NCBI GenBank assembly: GCA_021648845.1
Contig: JAKJHY010000016.1
Span: forward strand, 1 to 64,000
Source of the DNA: Mycobacterium sp. MBM
GTDB taxonomy: Bacteria > Actinomycetota > Actinomycetes > Mycobacteriales > Mycobacteriaceae
Direction: 5' to 3'
Length of the DNA stretch: 64,000 nucleotides
Shown here: positions 33,706-41,772 of the stretch, piece by piece
Position numbering within the stretch: position 1 is the first letter of the stretch
Layout of the letters: each line of letters starts with the position of its first letter
Made by a program: the position numbers and the translations under genes
Notes under the pieces: generated by a model
The model's database searches: none
What the model was told of the DNA's origin: nothing
Seen by the model: the letters and a program-made list of their open reading frames with translations, nothing else

Positions 33706-35048
33706 CGGATACAGAACTGATTTCCGAGGAACGTTCCGAATGCGCTGCCTATTTGTGATCCACCTATGGACAGCAGTCCAGCGGCCGCCCAACCAGCGCC
33801 AGGCACCAAGATCGGTGCGAATCCGCCCGCGATCGACCCGGCGCCGGCATACATGTCGACGCATCTCTCGAAGGCAGTTTCGGCGCCGGCGACGTTGAAC
33901 AGCATTTCGGCGAACCCAACAGCGGGGCCTGCGAATTTCGCACCCGCGGCAAGGTTGTCCAGGGCCCCGGCGCTGAGTTTCGGAATGGACCCGCCCTGCT
34001 CGATGTATGTCTGCAGCCCGGTGAGGCCACCGCCGGCGATGGCGGTGGGCGGGTTGCTGAAGAACTCGATAGGGATGTCACCCTGGCGCCCATCGGGCAT
34101 GTGGACCGTCGCCGTCGCTCTTCCATCCGGCCACTCCGTGCTCTGCAGGAGCGTCCCGTCGGCAAACCGGGTGGACGTGGAGGTTGCGCCGCGTACCGCG
34201 TGGGTCGTGTCCGGCTTCCAGGTCACCGTGGATGTCTGTGACACAAAATTCCCGTCCTTGTCGTAGTGGGTCACGCTCAGCGTGGGGCCGCGGTCCCATT
34301 GGTATTCGTTGTCCTCGGTGACGACCTGTCGGCTTCCGTCTTGCATGGTGTGCGTCGTAGTGGTGATATCGCCATCGGTCTCCACTTTCGTATCCCGGAT
34401 GGTTTGCGCCATATCGATGTCTCGGAGTATCGCCTGCTGCATGAGCCCGGTGGTGGCTGACGGGTTGGGTACCTCGTCGGCGGGCTTGGCTGCGCCGGGA
34501 ACCAGATTGTCGAGGCCGGTCGGATCCGGGTGCTGGAATCCGTGGTGTTGTGCTGCGGCGTTGACCGCGGCGGCGGTCTGGTCATCGGCAGCGCCGACGG
34601 CCGACAGGAGGCCGTTGACGGTGAGCTGTTCGGCCTGCGCCCGCTTCTCCAGCGCGGCCGCCTCTTCGGCGGTCATCTGGCCGCCGGTGATCAACACCAC
34701 CCATTGGTCGCTGACGTGCAGTTGTCCGGTCATGTCGATCGCGTCGGCCTTGTCCAACAACGCCGTTCGGGCCGGACCGATGCGTCCGGCGCCACCCCGG
34801 AGGGCGGTGGCGACTGCGGCGGTGTACTCGGCGAAGGATTCGGTCTGGATCGCGGCCCGCTCGAACATCGTGTCGGCCGCGTCGTGCGCCTGGCCCGACC
34901 AGTCTCTGGTGTCGGCCATCGTCGCGAGCTTCGTGCTGATCTGTGTCACCGCGTGGGCGACGGTCTTGCCACCGGACTTCACCGATGTGGCGGTGAAGGT
35001 GAGCGCGTCCGGATTCCAGCGCTCCAACCGGGCACGAGAGGGCAACAC
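33702..35048 (-). CDS. Putative T7SS substrate: WXG-type N-terminal helical domain and C-terminal glycine zipper
   Basis: A 448-residue protein. Residues 1-95 are helical, with the opening ERWNPDAL and a WxG motif (W50-S51-G52) followed by AHDAADTMFERAA, as in WXG100-like and related mycobacterial secreted proteins. A central segment (about 220-345) is beta-rich with recurring DG turns. The last 90 residues are hydrophobic and glycine-rich, with Gly430, 434, 438 and 442 forming a GxxxGxxxGxxxG zipper, a feature of membrane-inserting effectors. There is no signal peptide and no YxxxD/E of its own; the adjacent small gene supplies one. GTG 35048 is chosen: it lies four bases past the stop of that gene, with GAGGGA upstream. 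The exact function is unproven. Confidence 0.7.
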   Translation of the reverse strand: MLPSRARLERWNPDALTFTATSVKSGGKTVAHAVTQISTKLATMADTRDWSGQAHDAADTMFERAAIQTESFAEYTAAVATALRGGAGRIGPARTALLDKADAIDMTGQLHVSDQWVVLITGGQMTAEEAAALEKRAQAEQLTVNGLLSAVGAADDQTAAAVNAAAQHHGFQHPDPTGLDNLVPGAAKPADEVPNPSATTGLMQQAILRDIDMAQTIRDTKVETDGDITTTTHTMQDGSRQVVTEDNEYQWDRGPTLSVTHYDKDGNFVSQTSTVTWKPDTTHAVRGATSTSTRFADGTLLQSTEWPDGRATATVHMPDGRQGDIPIEFFSNPPTAIAGGGLTGLQTYIEQGGSIPKLSAGALDNLAAGAKFAGPAVGFAEMLFNVAGAETAFERCVDMYAGAGSIAGGFAPILVPGAGWAAAGLLSIGGSQIGSAFGTFLGNQFCIR

Positions 35049-35052
35049 AGCG

Positions 35053-35337
35053 TCAGAAGATTCCCTCGAAGCTGCCCGCCAGGTCGCCGTCGCTGACTTC
35101 GTACGAGTCACCCGCGCCGCGAACCGCCGTTCCCATGTCCCTGACCTTGGCGGCGATGCCGTCGGCCACCTGTGTCACGTGGGCGCCGACCAGGCGCGCT
35201 GCCCACTGGGTGGTCGATCCGTCCAGCCCGTCCGCCGCGGTGGCGACCTTATTGCCGATATCGGCCTCGCGAATCTGTCCGGACGCGATGTCCACCTGAC
35301 CCGCGAAGGCGCGCAGCACGTCAGGATCGACCTCCAC
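35053..35337 (-). CDS. Small EspC/DUF2580-like T7SS partner protein
   Basis: A 94-residue, all-helical, signal-less protein starting MEVDPDVLRAFAGQVD, the style of DUF2580 (EspC-like) ESX-associated proteins. Two amphipathic helices are separated near residue 40. The C-terminal part carries YEVSD (Y79-xxx-D83), matching the general T7SS export signal YxxxD/E placed after the second helix. The start is GTG 35337. It is the first gene of a four-gene operon and is translationally linked to the WXG-type gene downstream. I expect it to form a heterodimer with that protein and carry the shared export signal, by analogy with PE-PPE and Esx pairs. Confidence 0.7.
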   Translation of the reverse strand: MEVDPDVLRAFAGQVDIASGQIREADIGNKVATAADGLDGSTTQWAARLVGAHVTQVADGIAAKVRDMGTAVRGAGDSYEVSDGDLAGSFEGIF

Positions 35338-35379
35338 CAGCAGCCCCCGTCCCTCGTCGGCTCACAGCCGTCAGCAACG

Positions 35380-35385
35380 AGCCTA
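35380..35385 (-). promoter_or_regulatory. Possible -10 (TAGGCT) of the T7SS operon
   Basis: TAGGCT on the minus strand lies 42 bases before GTG 35337, in the 92-base gap after pepB. No convincing -35 is seen, and read-through from pepB is possible. Confidence 0.25.
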
Positions 35386-35429
35386 ATGCCGCACAGTGGC
35401 CGCCTCGGACACCAATTTCGGCGTGCCCG

Positions 35430-36944
35430 TCAGCCGTTGGCGGCGATGTCCTCCAGCACGGCAAACATGGTTCGGACCGGAACCCCGGTACCGCCCTTGG
35501 GGGTGTAGCCCCACGGCCCGCCGGTGTTGTAGGCCGGCGCGGCGATATCGATATGGGCCCACTGCACACCCTCGGCGACGAACTCGCGCAGATACACCCC
35601 GGCGACGAGCATCCCGGCGAAACGCGACGAACTCACATTGGCCAGGTCGGCGACCGTCGACTTCAGGTCGTCCTTGAGCTCCTCGGGCAGCGGCATCGGC
35701 CAGCCGTTCTCACCGACCGACTGAGACAGCGTGGCGACCCGGTCGCGGAACTCGTCGCTGCCCATCACGCCGGGTGTGCGCGATCCCAGCGCCACGGTCT
35801 GCGCGCCCGTCAGGGTGGAGGTCTCGATCAGAAAATCCGGGTCGTCCTCACAGGCCCGCACGATCGCGTCGGCCAGGATCAACCGCCCCTCGGCGTCGGT
35901 GTTGAGCACCTCGACGGTGATACCGCCGTACTGCGTCAGCACGTCACCGGGACGCTGCGCGGTGGCCGACGGCATGTTCTCGGCCATCGGCACGGTGGCG
36001 ATCACGTCGATGGGCAGCTTCTGCTTCGCGGCCAGCACCACCGTGGCGATGACGGCCGCCGCACCACCCATATCGGAGGTCATGTGGTGCATGTTCGCGG
36101 CGGGCTTGATGGAGATGCCGCCGGTGTCGAAGGTGACGCCCTTGCCGACCAGCGCGACCTTCTTACCGCCCCGCTTGGCGCCGCGGTGGGTCAGCCGCAC
36201 CAGCCGCGGTAACCGCGACGATCCCTTGCCGACACCGACGATGCCGCCGTAGCCGGCCCGGGTCAGTGCCTTGTCGTCGAGCACCTCGACCTCCAGTCCG
36301 GCGGCCTCTCCCAATGCCTTTGCCTGCTTGGCGAATTCGGCCGGGAACAGGTGACTCGGCGGGGTGTTGACGAAATCGCGGGCGGTGGCGACGGCGGACG
36401 CGACATCGACGGCACGGGCCGCGGCGGCCTTGGTGGCGGCCTTGCTATCGGCAGCCAGGGCGACGATCTTGGTCAGACCCTTGTCCTTGGGCGCGGTCTT
36501 GTCGCTGCGGAAATCGGTGAACCGGTACGCGCCCAGGATCGCCCCCTCGATGGCGGCTTCCAGATCCAGCGCCGACAGGGCGGTGACGACGACACCGACC
36601 TTGTCCAGCGACCGCGCGGCGGCACCCGCGGCGCGGCGGATGGTGTCGGCCGGCCACTCCTCACGCTCCTCGCCGAGTCCGACGGTCAGCACGCTGGCCA
36701 CCGGCAGGCCGGCGATCACCAACCGGTGCAGCTGACCTTCGCCGCCGGTCGCGTCCAGGGCCGTCAGTGCGGACTCGATGGCGCCGACGGCCTCGGCGTC
36801 GAGCACGGTGTCCACGCCCACCACGCTGGGGCCGGCATCGCCGGTGACCACTGGTACCACCAGCACGGCTTCGGAGACGCCTCTGCCGGGCAGAGACGAA
36901 CTGACGGTGACGGTCGGGGCCTGGTATCCGGGTGCGCTGCTCAC
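35430..36944 (-). CDS. pepB: Leucyl aminopeptidase (peptidase family M17)
   Basis: A cytosolic dinuclear-metal aminopeptidase that removes N-terminal residues, preferably leucine, from peptides. The 504-residue product carries the M17 signature NTDAEGRL, the metal-ligand region VGKGVTFDTGGISIKP with its catalytic lysine, and ENMPSATAQRPGDVL. GTG 36944 is chosen because a TAGGGT -10 ends exactly seven bases before it and the protein then starts VSSAPGYQAP; an upstream ATG at 36965 would overlap the cyclase gene. The cyclase stop lies 10 bases upstream on the same strand. The T7SS module follows downstream. Confidence 0.95.
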   Translation of the reverse strand: MSSAPGYQAPTVTVSSSLPGRGVSEAVLVVPVVTGDAGPSVVGVDTVLDAEAVGAIESALTALDATGGEGQLHRLVIAGLPVASVLTVGLGEEREEWPADTIRRAAGAAARSLDKVGVVVTALSALDLEAAIEGAILGAYRFTDFRSDKTAPKDKGLTKIVALAADSKAATKAAAARAVDVASAVATARDFVNTPPSHLFPAEFAKQAKALGEAAGLEVEVLDDKALTRAGYGGIVGVGKGSSRLPRLVRLTHRGAKRGGKKVALVGKGVTFDTGGISIKPAANMHHMTSDMGGAAAVIATVVLAAKQKLPIDVIATVPMAENMPSATAQRPGDVLTQYGGITVEVLNTDAEGRLILADAIVRACEDDPDFLIETSTLTGAQTVALGSRTPGVMGSDEFRDRVATLSQSVGENGWPMPLPEELKDDLKSTVADLANVSSSRFAGMLVAGVYLREFVAEGVQWAHIDIAAPAYNTGGPWGYTPKGGTGVPVRTMFAVLEDIAANG

Positions 36945-36951
36945 CCGCACA

Positions 36952-36957
36952 ACCCTA
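36952..36957 (-). promoter_or_regulatory. Leaderless-type -10 (TAGGGT) of pepB
   Basis: TAGGGT on the minus strand ends 7 bases before GTG 36944 and overlaps the stop of the cyclase gene. Confidence 0.45.
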
Positions 36958-38037
36958 GACAGCAATCAGCGGGTATGCGTGGACCGGCTCGTCGAAGCCC
37001 TTCAGTCGCAGCGGTAGCGCGGCGCCGGTCTCGGCGTCCGGAATCAACGCGTGCACAGCATCCGAGAGCAGGATCTGCCCGGGCGCCGCAGCAGCGACCA
37101 GGCGGGCCGCCCGGTTCACCGGGTTGCCGAAGTAGTCGCCACCGAAGGTCAGCACCGTGCCGTGGTCCAGTCCGGCTCGAATCGGCAGGCCGGCCTCGGC
37201 CGCGCGCGGATGCCCGACGATCTGCTCGGCGATGCGCACCAGCGGCACCGGGCCCGGCGTCACCCACATCACCTCGTCGCCGATGAACTTCACCAACCGC
37301 CCGCCCTCGGAATGGATGACATCGGCCGCAGCGGAGCTGAATTCGTTGAGCAACGCGGTCAGTTCCGGGATGCCCAGGGTCTGGGTAAGTGAGGTGAACC
37401 CGGACAGATCGGCGAACCCGACACCGCACACCACCGTCGCCGGATCCGCCCGGGCCACCTGCTCGAAGTACAGCCGGGTGGTCCGCAGGTGGTGGCGGTG
37501 CACCGCATCCATCAGTGCGCCGAGGCGCGGGACGAACTCCGCGGCGGCGCGATAGGCCCTGGCCGTGCGGTACTCATCGTGCGACTGCTCGATCTGGATA
37601 TCCGGGGTGCCGGCGCGAATCATCGAGGCCACCGCCTCGGACAGTCTCGCCATAGCTGCGCCGAGCACGCGCAGCAGCGCGGTGGCGGCCTCGTCGCCGA
37701 GCACGGCGCGCATATCCGCCCAGGTCGACAACCCGTCCACATCGGCCTGACTGAGGGCGAACTCGTCGGGCCCGGCGACCGTCAGGCCGAGGGCGGCCCA
37801 GGCCCGCGCCACCTCGGGGACCGCAAGCCCCAAGGCCCGCGCCGCGGTGGTCAGGCTGTGCACCGGCGGCCCGGTCAGCTGGAGCGCGTCGCCGGCCAAC
37901 CCGAAGAGCCGCCCGCGCCGCTCGGCGTCCACCATCTCCTCGGCGCTGAAGCCCAGAGCGTCGAGGTATTCGATGAGCGGAGCCCGCTCACGCGCATCGG
38001 GAATCCCGCCGGCGACCAGCGCGTCGAAATCCACCAC
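36955..38037 (-). CDS. Class III adenylate cyclase with N-terminal regulatory domain (Rv2212 type)
   Basis: A 360-residue soluble cyclase that makes cAMP from ATP. The C-terminal class III catalytic domain holds the metal-binding aspartates Asp210 (FADLSGFTS) and Asp254 (FIGDEVMW), the purine-selecting lysine in LVKFIGDE, and the transition-state Asn/Arg in NPVNRAARL, so it is a complete homodimeric cyclase. The N-terminal ~180 helical residues resemble the autoinhibitory, pH-responsive module of Rv1264 and Rv2212. The start is GTG 38037; an immediately following GTG is equivalent. It is divergent from gcvT with a 43-base gap. Confidence 0.9.
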   Translation of the reverse strand: MVDFDALVAGGIPDARERAPLIEYLDALGFSAEEMVDAERRGRLFGLAGDALQLTGPPVHSLTTAARALGLAVPEVARAWAALGLTVAGPDEFALSQADVDGLSTWADMRAVLGDEAATALLRVLGAAMARLSEAVASMIRAGTPDIQIEQSHDEYRTARAYRAAAEFVPRLGALMDAVHRHHLRTTRLYFEQVARADPATVVCGVGFADLSGFTSLTQTLGIPELTALLNEFSSAAADVIHSEGGRLVKFIGDEVMWVTPGPVPLVRIAEQIVGHPRAAEAGLPIRAGLDHGTVLTFGGDYFGNPVNRAARLVAAAAPGQILLSDAVHALIPDAETGAALPLRLKGFDEPVHAYPLIAV

Positions 38038-38068
38038 CGGGCAAGTGTGCCAGCAGCGAGCCCAGCAT

Positions 38069-38074
38069 TAGGGT
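38069..38074 (+). promoter_or_regulatory. Leaderless-type -10 (TAGGGT) of gcvT
   Basis: TAGGGT ends 6 bases before GTG 38081, supporting that start over the GTG at 38075. Confidence 0.45.
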
Positions 38075-38080
38075 GTGTTC

Positions 38081-39178
38081 GTGAGTGACAACCTGTTGCA
38101 CGGCCCGCTGGAAGAACAACACCGCGCACTGGGCGCCAGCTTCGCCGAGTTCGGTGGCTGGCTGATGCCGGTGTCGTACGCCGGCACCGTCGCCGAGCAC
38201 ACCGCCACCCGCACCACCGTCGGCCTCTTCGACGTCAGCCACCTGGGCAAGGCGCTGGTCACGGGGCCGGGCGCCGCGGCCTACGTCAACAGCGCGCTGA
38301 CCAACGACCTCAACCGCATCGGGCCGGGCAAGGCGCAGTACACGTTGTGCTGCAACGAGACCGGGGGAGTGATCGACGATCTGATCGCCTACTACGTGTC
38401 CGACGACGAGATCTTCCTGGTGCCCAACGCGGCGAACACGGCCGCGGTCGTCGCCGAACTGCAGCGCCACGCCCCGGCCGGGCTGACCATCACCGACGAG
38501 CACCGCTCCCACGCGGTACTGGCGGTGCAAGGCCCCAAGGCCGCCGAGATCGTCGCGGGCCTGGGATTGCCCACCACGATGGATTACATGGGCTTCGCCG
38601 ACGGGGAGGCAGTCGGCGTGCCCACCCGGGTCTGCCGGACCGGCTACACCGGTGAGCACGGATTCGAGCTGCTGCCACCCTGGGATCGCGCCGGCGCGGT
38701 GTTCGACGCACTGGTCGAGGCGGTGCGCGCCGCCGGCGGTGAGCCGGCCGGCCTGGGTGCCCGCGACACGCTGCGCACCGAGATGGGCTACCCGCTGCAC
38801 GGTCACGAACTGTCCCTCGAGATCTCGCCGTTGCAGGCCCGCACCGGCTGGGCGGTGGGGTGGAAGAAGGACGCCTTCTGGGGCCGGGACGCATTGCTGG
38901 CCGAGAAGCAGGCCGGCCCGAAGCGGCTGCTGCGCGGACTCAAGGCGCTGGGCAGGGGAGTGCTGCGCGCCGACCTGACCGTCCTGAATGGCGACACCCC
39001 GGTCGGCGTCACCACCTCCGGCACGTTCTCGCCGACCCTCAAAGTGGGTATCGCCCTGGCGCTGATCGACACCGCCGCCGGGATCGAGGACGGGCAGACC
39101 GTGACCGTCGACGTCCGCGGGCGGGCACTGGAGTGTGCCGTTGTTAGCCCACCCTTCGTGCAGGCGAAAACTCGCTAG
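38081..39178 (+). CDS. gcvT: Glycine cleavage system T protein (aminomethyltransferase)
   Basis: GcvT transfers the aminomethyl carbon from lipoyl-GcvH to tetrahydrofolate, releasing ammonia, in glycine catabolism. The 365-residue product has the typical opening PLEEQHRALGASFAEFGGW and MPVSYAGTVAEHTATR, the conserved GLFDVSHLGK and the folate-site GYTGEHGFELL. Other segments that fit are GLGARDTLRTEMGYPLHGHE and the C-terminal barrel. GTG 38081 is used on the evidence of the -10 spacing. gcvH and gcvP are not in the window; lipoylation genes for GcvH are 13 kb away. ilvE follows 23 bases later with its own promoter signal. Confidence 0.95.
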   Translation: MSDNLLHGPLEEQHRALGASFAEFGGWLMPVSYAGTVAEHTATRTTVGLFDVSHLGKALVTGPGAAAYVNSALTNDLNRIGPGKAQYTLCCNETGGVIDDLIAYYVSDDEIFLVPNAANTAAVVAELQRHAPAGLTITDEHRSHAVLAVQGPKAAEIVAGLGLPTTMDYMGFADGEAVGVPTRVCRTGYTGEHGFELLPPWDRAGAVFDALVEAVRAAGGEPAGLGARDTLRTEMGYPLHGHELSLEISPLQARTGWAVGWKKDAFWGRDALLAEKQAGPKRLLRGLKALGRGVLRADLTVLNGDTPVGVTTSGTFSPTLKVGIALALIDTAAGIEDGQTVTVDVRGRALECAVVSPPFVQAKTR

Positions 39179-39189
39179 CCTGGGGGTTA

Positions 39190-39195
39190 TACAAT
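39190..39195 (+). promoter_or_regulatory. Leaderless-type -10 (TACAAT) of ilvE
   Basis: TACAAT, five of six matching TATAAT, ends 6 bases before ATG 39202. Confidence 0.5.
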
Positions 39196-39201
39196 CAACG
39201 C

Positions 39202-40308
39202 ATGACCGACGGCCCGCTCGAGTTCACGCTTGCCCGCAACCCTTCTCCGGCAAGCGATGAGGTACGAGCCGGCATCCTCGCCGACCCGGGTTTCGGTCGT
39301 TTTCACACCGACCACATGGTGTCGTTGAGCTACACCACCGCCGACGGCTGGCACGACGCCCGGGTGCTGCCCTACGGGCCCATCGAATTGGACCCGTCGG
39401 CGATCGTGCTGCACTACGCGCAGGAGATCTTCGAAGGTCTGAAGGCCTACCGGTGGGCCGACGGTTCCATCGTCTCGTTCCGGCCGGAAGCCAACGCCGC
39501 GCGGCTGCAGGCCTCGGCGCACCGGCTGGCCATTCCGGCGCTACCCACCGAGTTGTTCCTGGAGTCGCTGCGCCAGCTGATCGCCGTCGACGAGCAGTGG
39601 GTGCCGGCCGCCGGCGGCGAGGAATCGCTGTACCTGCGGCCGTTCGTCATCGCCACCGAACCCGGCCTCGGTGTGCGGCCCTCCGATCAGTACCGCTATC
39701 TGGTCATCGGTTCACCCGCCGGCGCGTACTTCAAGGGCGGCATCAAACCGGTCAGCGTGTGGCTGTCCAACGAGTACGTGCGGGCATCGCCGGGTGGTAC
39801 CGGGGCGGCAAAGTTCGGCGGCAACTACGCGGCCTCGCTGCTGGCCCAGGCCCAGGCCGCGGAGCAGGGCTGCGACCAGGTGGTGTGGCTGGACGCGATC
39901 GAACGCCGCTACGTCGAAGAGATGGGCGGGATGAACCTGTTCTTCGTGTTCGGCAGCGGTGGGTCGGCGCGCCTGGTCACCCCCGAACTGTCCGGTTCAC
40001 TGCTGCCCGGTATCACCCGGAACTCGTTGCTGCAGTTGGCCACCGATGCCGGTTTCGCCATCGAGGAACGCAAGATCGACGTCGACGAATGGCAGAAGAA
40101 GGCCACCGCGGGCGAGATCACCGAGGTGTTCGCGTGCGGTACCGCCGCCGTGATCACCCCGGTCTCGCACGTCAAGCACCGCGACGGCGAGTTCACCATC
40201 GCCGACGGCCAGCCCGGCGAGATCACCATGGCGTTGCGCGACACGCTGACCGGGATCCAGCGCGGCACCTTCGCCGACACGCACGGCTGGATGGCCAGGC
40301 TCAACTAG
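39202..40308 (+). CDS. ilvE: Branched-chain amino acid aminotransferase
   Basis: A PLP enzyme (fold type IV) that interconverts leucine, isoleucine and valine with their 2-oxo acids using glutamate. The 368-residue protein has the expected LHYAQEIFEGLKAYR, SLYLRPFVIATE and the Schiff-base lysine Lys204 in GAAKFGGNYAAS. Further family segments are EEMGGMNLFFVFG, LLPGITRNSLLQLA and EVFACGTAAVITPV. It initiates at ATG 39202 with a TACAAT -10 six bases upstream, suggesting a leaderless message. It converges on selO with a 38-base gap. Confidence 0.96.
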   Translation: MTDGPLEFTLARNPSPASDEVRAGILADPGFGRFHTDHMVSLSYTTADGWHDARVLPYGPIELDPSAIVLHYAQEIFEGLKAYRWADGSIVSFRPEANAARLQASAHRLAIPALPTELFLESLRQLIAVDEQWVPAAGGEESLYLRPFVIATEPGLGVRPSDQYRYLVIGSPAGAYFKGGIKPVSVWLSNEYVRASPGGTGAAKFGGNYAASLLAQAQAAEQGCDQVVWLDAIERRYVEEMGGMNLFFVFGSGGSARLVTPELSGSLLPGITRNSLLQLATDAGFAIEERKIDVDEWQKKATAGEITEVFACGTAAVITPVSHVKHRDGEFTIADGQPGEITMALRDTLTGIQRGTFADTHGWMARLN

Positions 40309-40346
40309 CGCGGGGCGCCGCCGGGAGCGCAGCGGTCGGGGATGCC

Positions 40347-41759
40347 TCAGGTGCCGCAGAAGGTGCGGTATCCGGTGGCGAAATCCGCCGACGCCGGCTG
40401 CGCATAGCGCTGCAGGCCGGGGCGTTCGGTGAATGGGTCCCCGATCGCGTCCAGCAGCATCCCCGCCGGACCCATATCGCCGGTGGTCGCCGCCGTCAGC
40501 GCCTCCTCGACCAGATGGTTGCGCGGGATGTAGACGGGATTGGCGGCCGCCATCGCCGCGGTGTCCGGGGCGTGCCCGCGCCAGCGCTGCACCCAGCCCA
40601 TGAACCCGAGTGGCACGTCACCGCGCGCCAGCGCGCGGAAGAACGAGGTGAGATCGGCGTGGTGTTCCTGCAGCAGCGCGGGCAGCTCGTCGATCAGTGC
40701 GGCAACCGCTGGATCACCCGAAATATCCTGTGCCAGTCCCAGTTTGGTGGCCATGCCGGCACGCCACGCCTGTTGGTAGCGCGGGGCGAACTCGCCGAGG
40801 GTCGCGGTGGCCACCTCGATCGCGGCATCGGGGTCCTCGTCGATCAACGGCAGCAACGTCTCGGCGAACCGCGCTAGATTCCAGCCGGTGATCGCCGGCT
40901 GGTTGCCGTAGGCGTAGCGACCCCAGCTGTCGATCGAGCTGAACACGGTGGCCGTGTCGAAGGTGTCCATGAACGCGCACGGGCCGTAGTCGATGGTCTC
41001 GCCGGAGATCGTCACATTGTCGGTGTTCAACACGCCGTGCACGAAGCCCACCAGCATCCACCGGGCCACCAGTTCGGCCTGCGCGGTGACCACCGCGTCG
41101 AACAGCGCCAGGTAGGGGTCATCGGCCTCGGCGCAACCGGGGTGATGCCGGGCGATCGCATGGTCGGCCAGCCGGCGCAGCAACCCGCCGTCCCCGGTGC
41201 CGGCGGCGTACTGGAAGCTACCGACCCGGATATGGCTGGCCGCCACCCGCGCCAGCACCGCACCGGGCAGCACGGTGTCGCGGTACACCGGCGCGCCGGT
41301 GGCCACCACCGCCAGCGCGCGGGTGGTGGGGATTCCCAGAGCGTGCATGGCCTCGCTGATCAGATACTCGCGCACCATCGGCCCCACCGCGGCAAGGCCG
41401 TCACCGCCGCGGGCCAGCGGCGTGCGCCCCGCCCCCTTCAGGTGCAGATCGCGGCCGTCGGCGAACTCACCGAGCAGCAGCGCCCGGCCGTCGCCGAGGC
41501 GCGGCTGCAGGCCACCGAACTGGTGGCCGGCGTAGACCTGGGCGACGGGGGTCGCCGAGGCGGGCAGCACCGTCCCGGTGAGCAGGCCGATACCGGCCGG
41601 GGTGCGCAGCCAGTCCGGGTCGAGGCCGAGCTCGAGGGCCAGCGGCTCGTTGAGCAGCAGCAGAGTCGGGTCGGGCGGGTTCTCCGCCTGCCAGCCGATC
41701 GCCAGCTCGGGCAACTCGGTGGCGAAGCGGTTGCCCAGCACCAGGGTCGAGGCGGTCAT
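40347..41759 (-). CDS. selO: SelO family protein adenylyltransferase (AMPylator, YdiU/UPF0061)
   Basis: A 470-residue pseudokinase-fold enzyme; characterised SelO proteins transfer AMP from ATP to Ser, Thr or Tyr of redox-related proteins. Family segments are clear: VYAGHQFGGLQPRLGDGRALLLGE, DLHLKGAGRTPLARGGDG, VREYLISEAMHALGIPTTRAL, and the metal-site GVLNTDNVTISGETIDYGPCAFMD. It ends FCGT; in eukaryotic SelO a selenocysteine occupies a nearby C-terminal position, so the Cys is a plausible equivalent. A TAGCGT -10 ends 7 bases before ATG, and GAGGAG also precedes it. I recall no selO in the M. tuberculosis ilvE-cobS interval, so this appears lineage-specific. Confidence 0.92.
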   Translation of the reverse strand: MTASTLVLGNRFATELPELAIGWQAENPPDPTLLLLNEPLALELGLDPDWLRTPAGIGLLTGTVLPASATPVAQVYAGHQFGGLQPRLGDGRALLLGEFADGRDLHLKGAGRTPLARGGDGLAAVGPMVREYLISEAMHALGIPTTRALAVVATGAPVYRDTVLPGAVLARVAASHIRVGSFQYAAGTGDGGLLRRLADHAIARHHPGCAEADDPYLALFDAVVTAQAELVARWMLVGFVHGVLNTDNVTISGETIDYGPCAFMDTFDTATVFSSIDSWGRYAYGNQPAITGWNLARFAETLLPLIDEDPDAAIEVATATLGEFAPRYQQAWRAGMATKLGLAQDISGDPAVAALIDELPALLQEHHADLTSFFRALARGDVPLGFMGWVQRWRGHAPDTAAMAAANPVYIPRNHLVEEALTAATTGDMGPAGMLLDAIGDPFTERPGLQRYAQPASADFATGYRTFCGT

Positions 41760-41766
41760 CTCCTCG

Positions 41767-41772
41767 ACGCTA
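41767..41772 (-). promoter_or_regulatory. -10 (TAGCGT) of selO, leaderless spacing
   Basis: TAGCGT on the minus strand ends 7 bases before ATG 41759. The seven bases themselves read CGAGGAG, so a short leader with a ribosome binding site is excluded unless transcription starts further upstream. Confidence 0.3.

Larger units (their letters stand above)
30803..35337. other. Accessory type VII secretion module (five genes)
   Basis: An EspG-like gene on the plus strand faces four overlapping minus-strand genes (small YxxxD partner, WXG/glycine-zipper protein, multi-pass membrane protein, beta-propeller lipoprotein). In the remembered M. tuberculosis order ephD and pepB are neighbours with nothing between. 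Base composition drops: I counted 32 G+C in 60 bases at both 31861-31920 and 33661-33720, against 45 in 60 at 30121-30180 within ephD. No transposase or tRNA marks a boundary. Confidence 0.7.
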
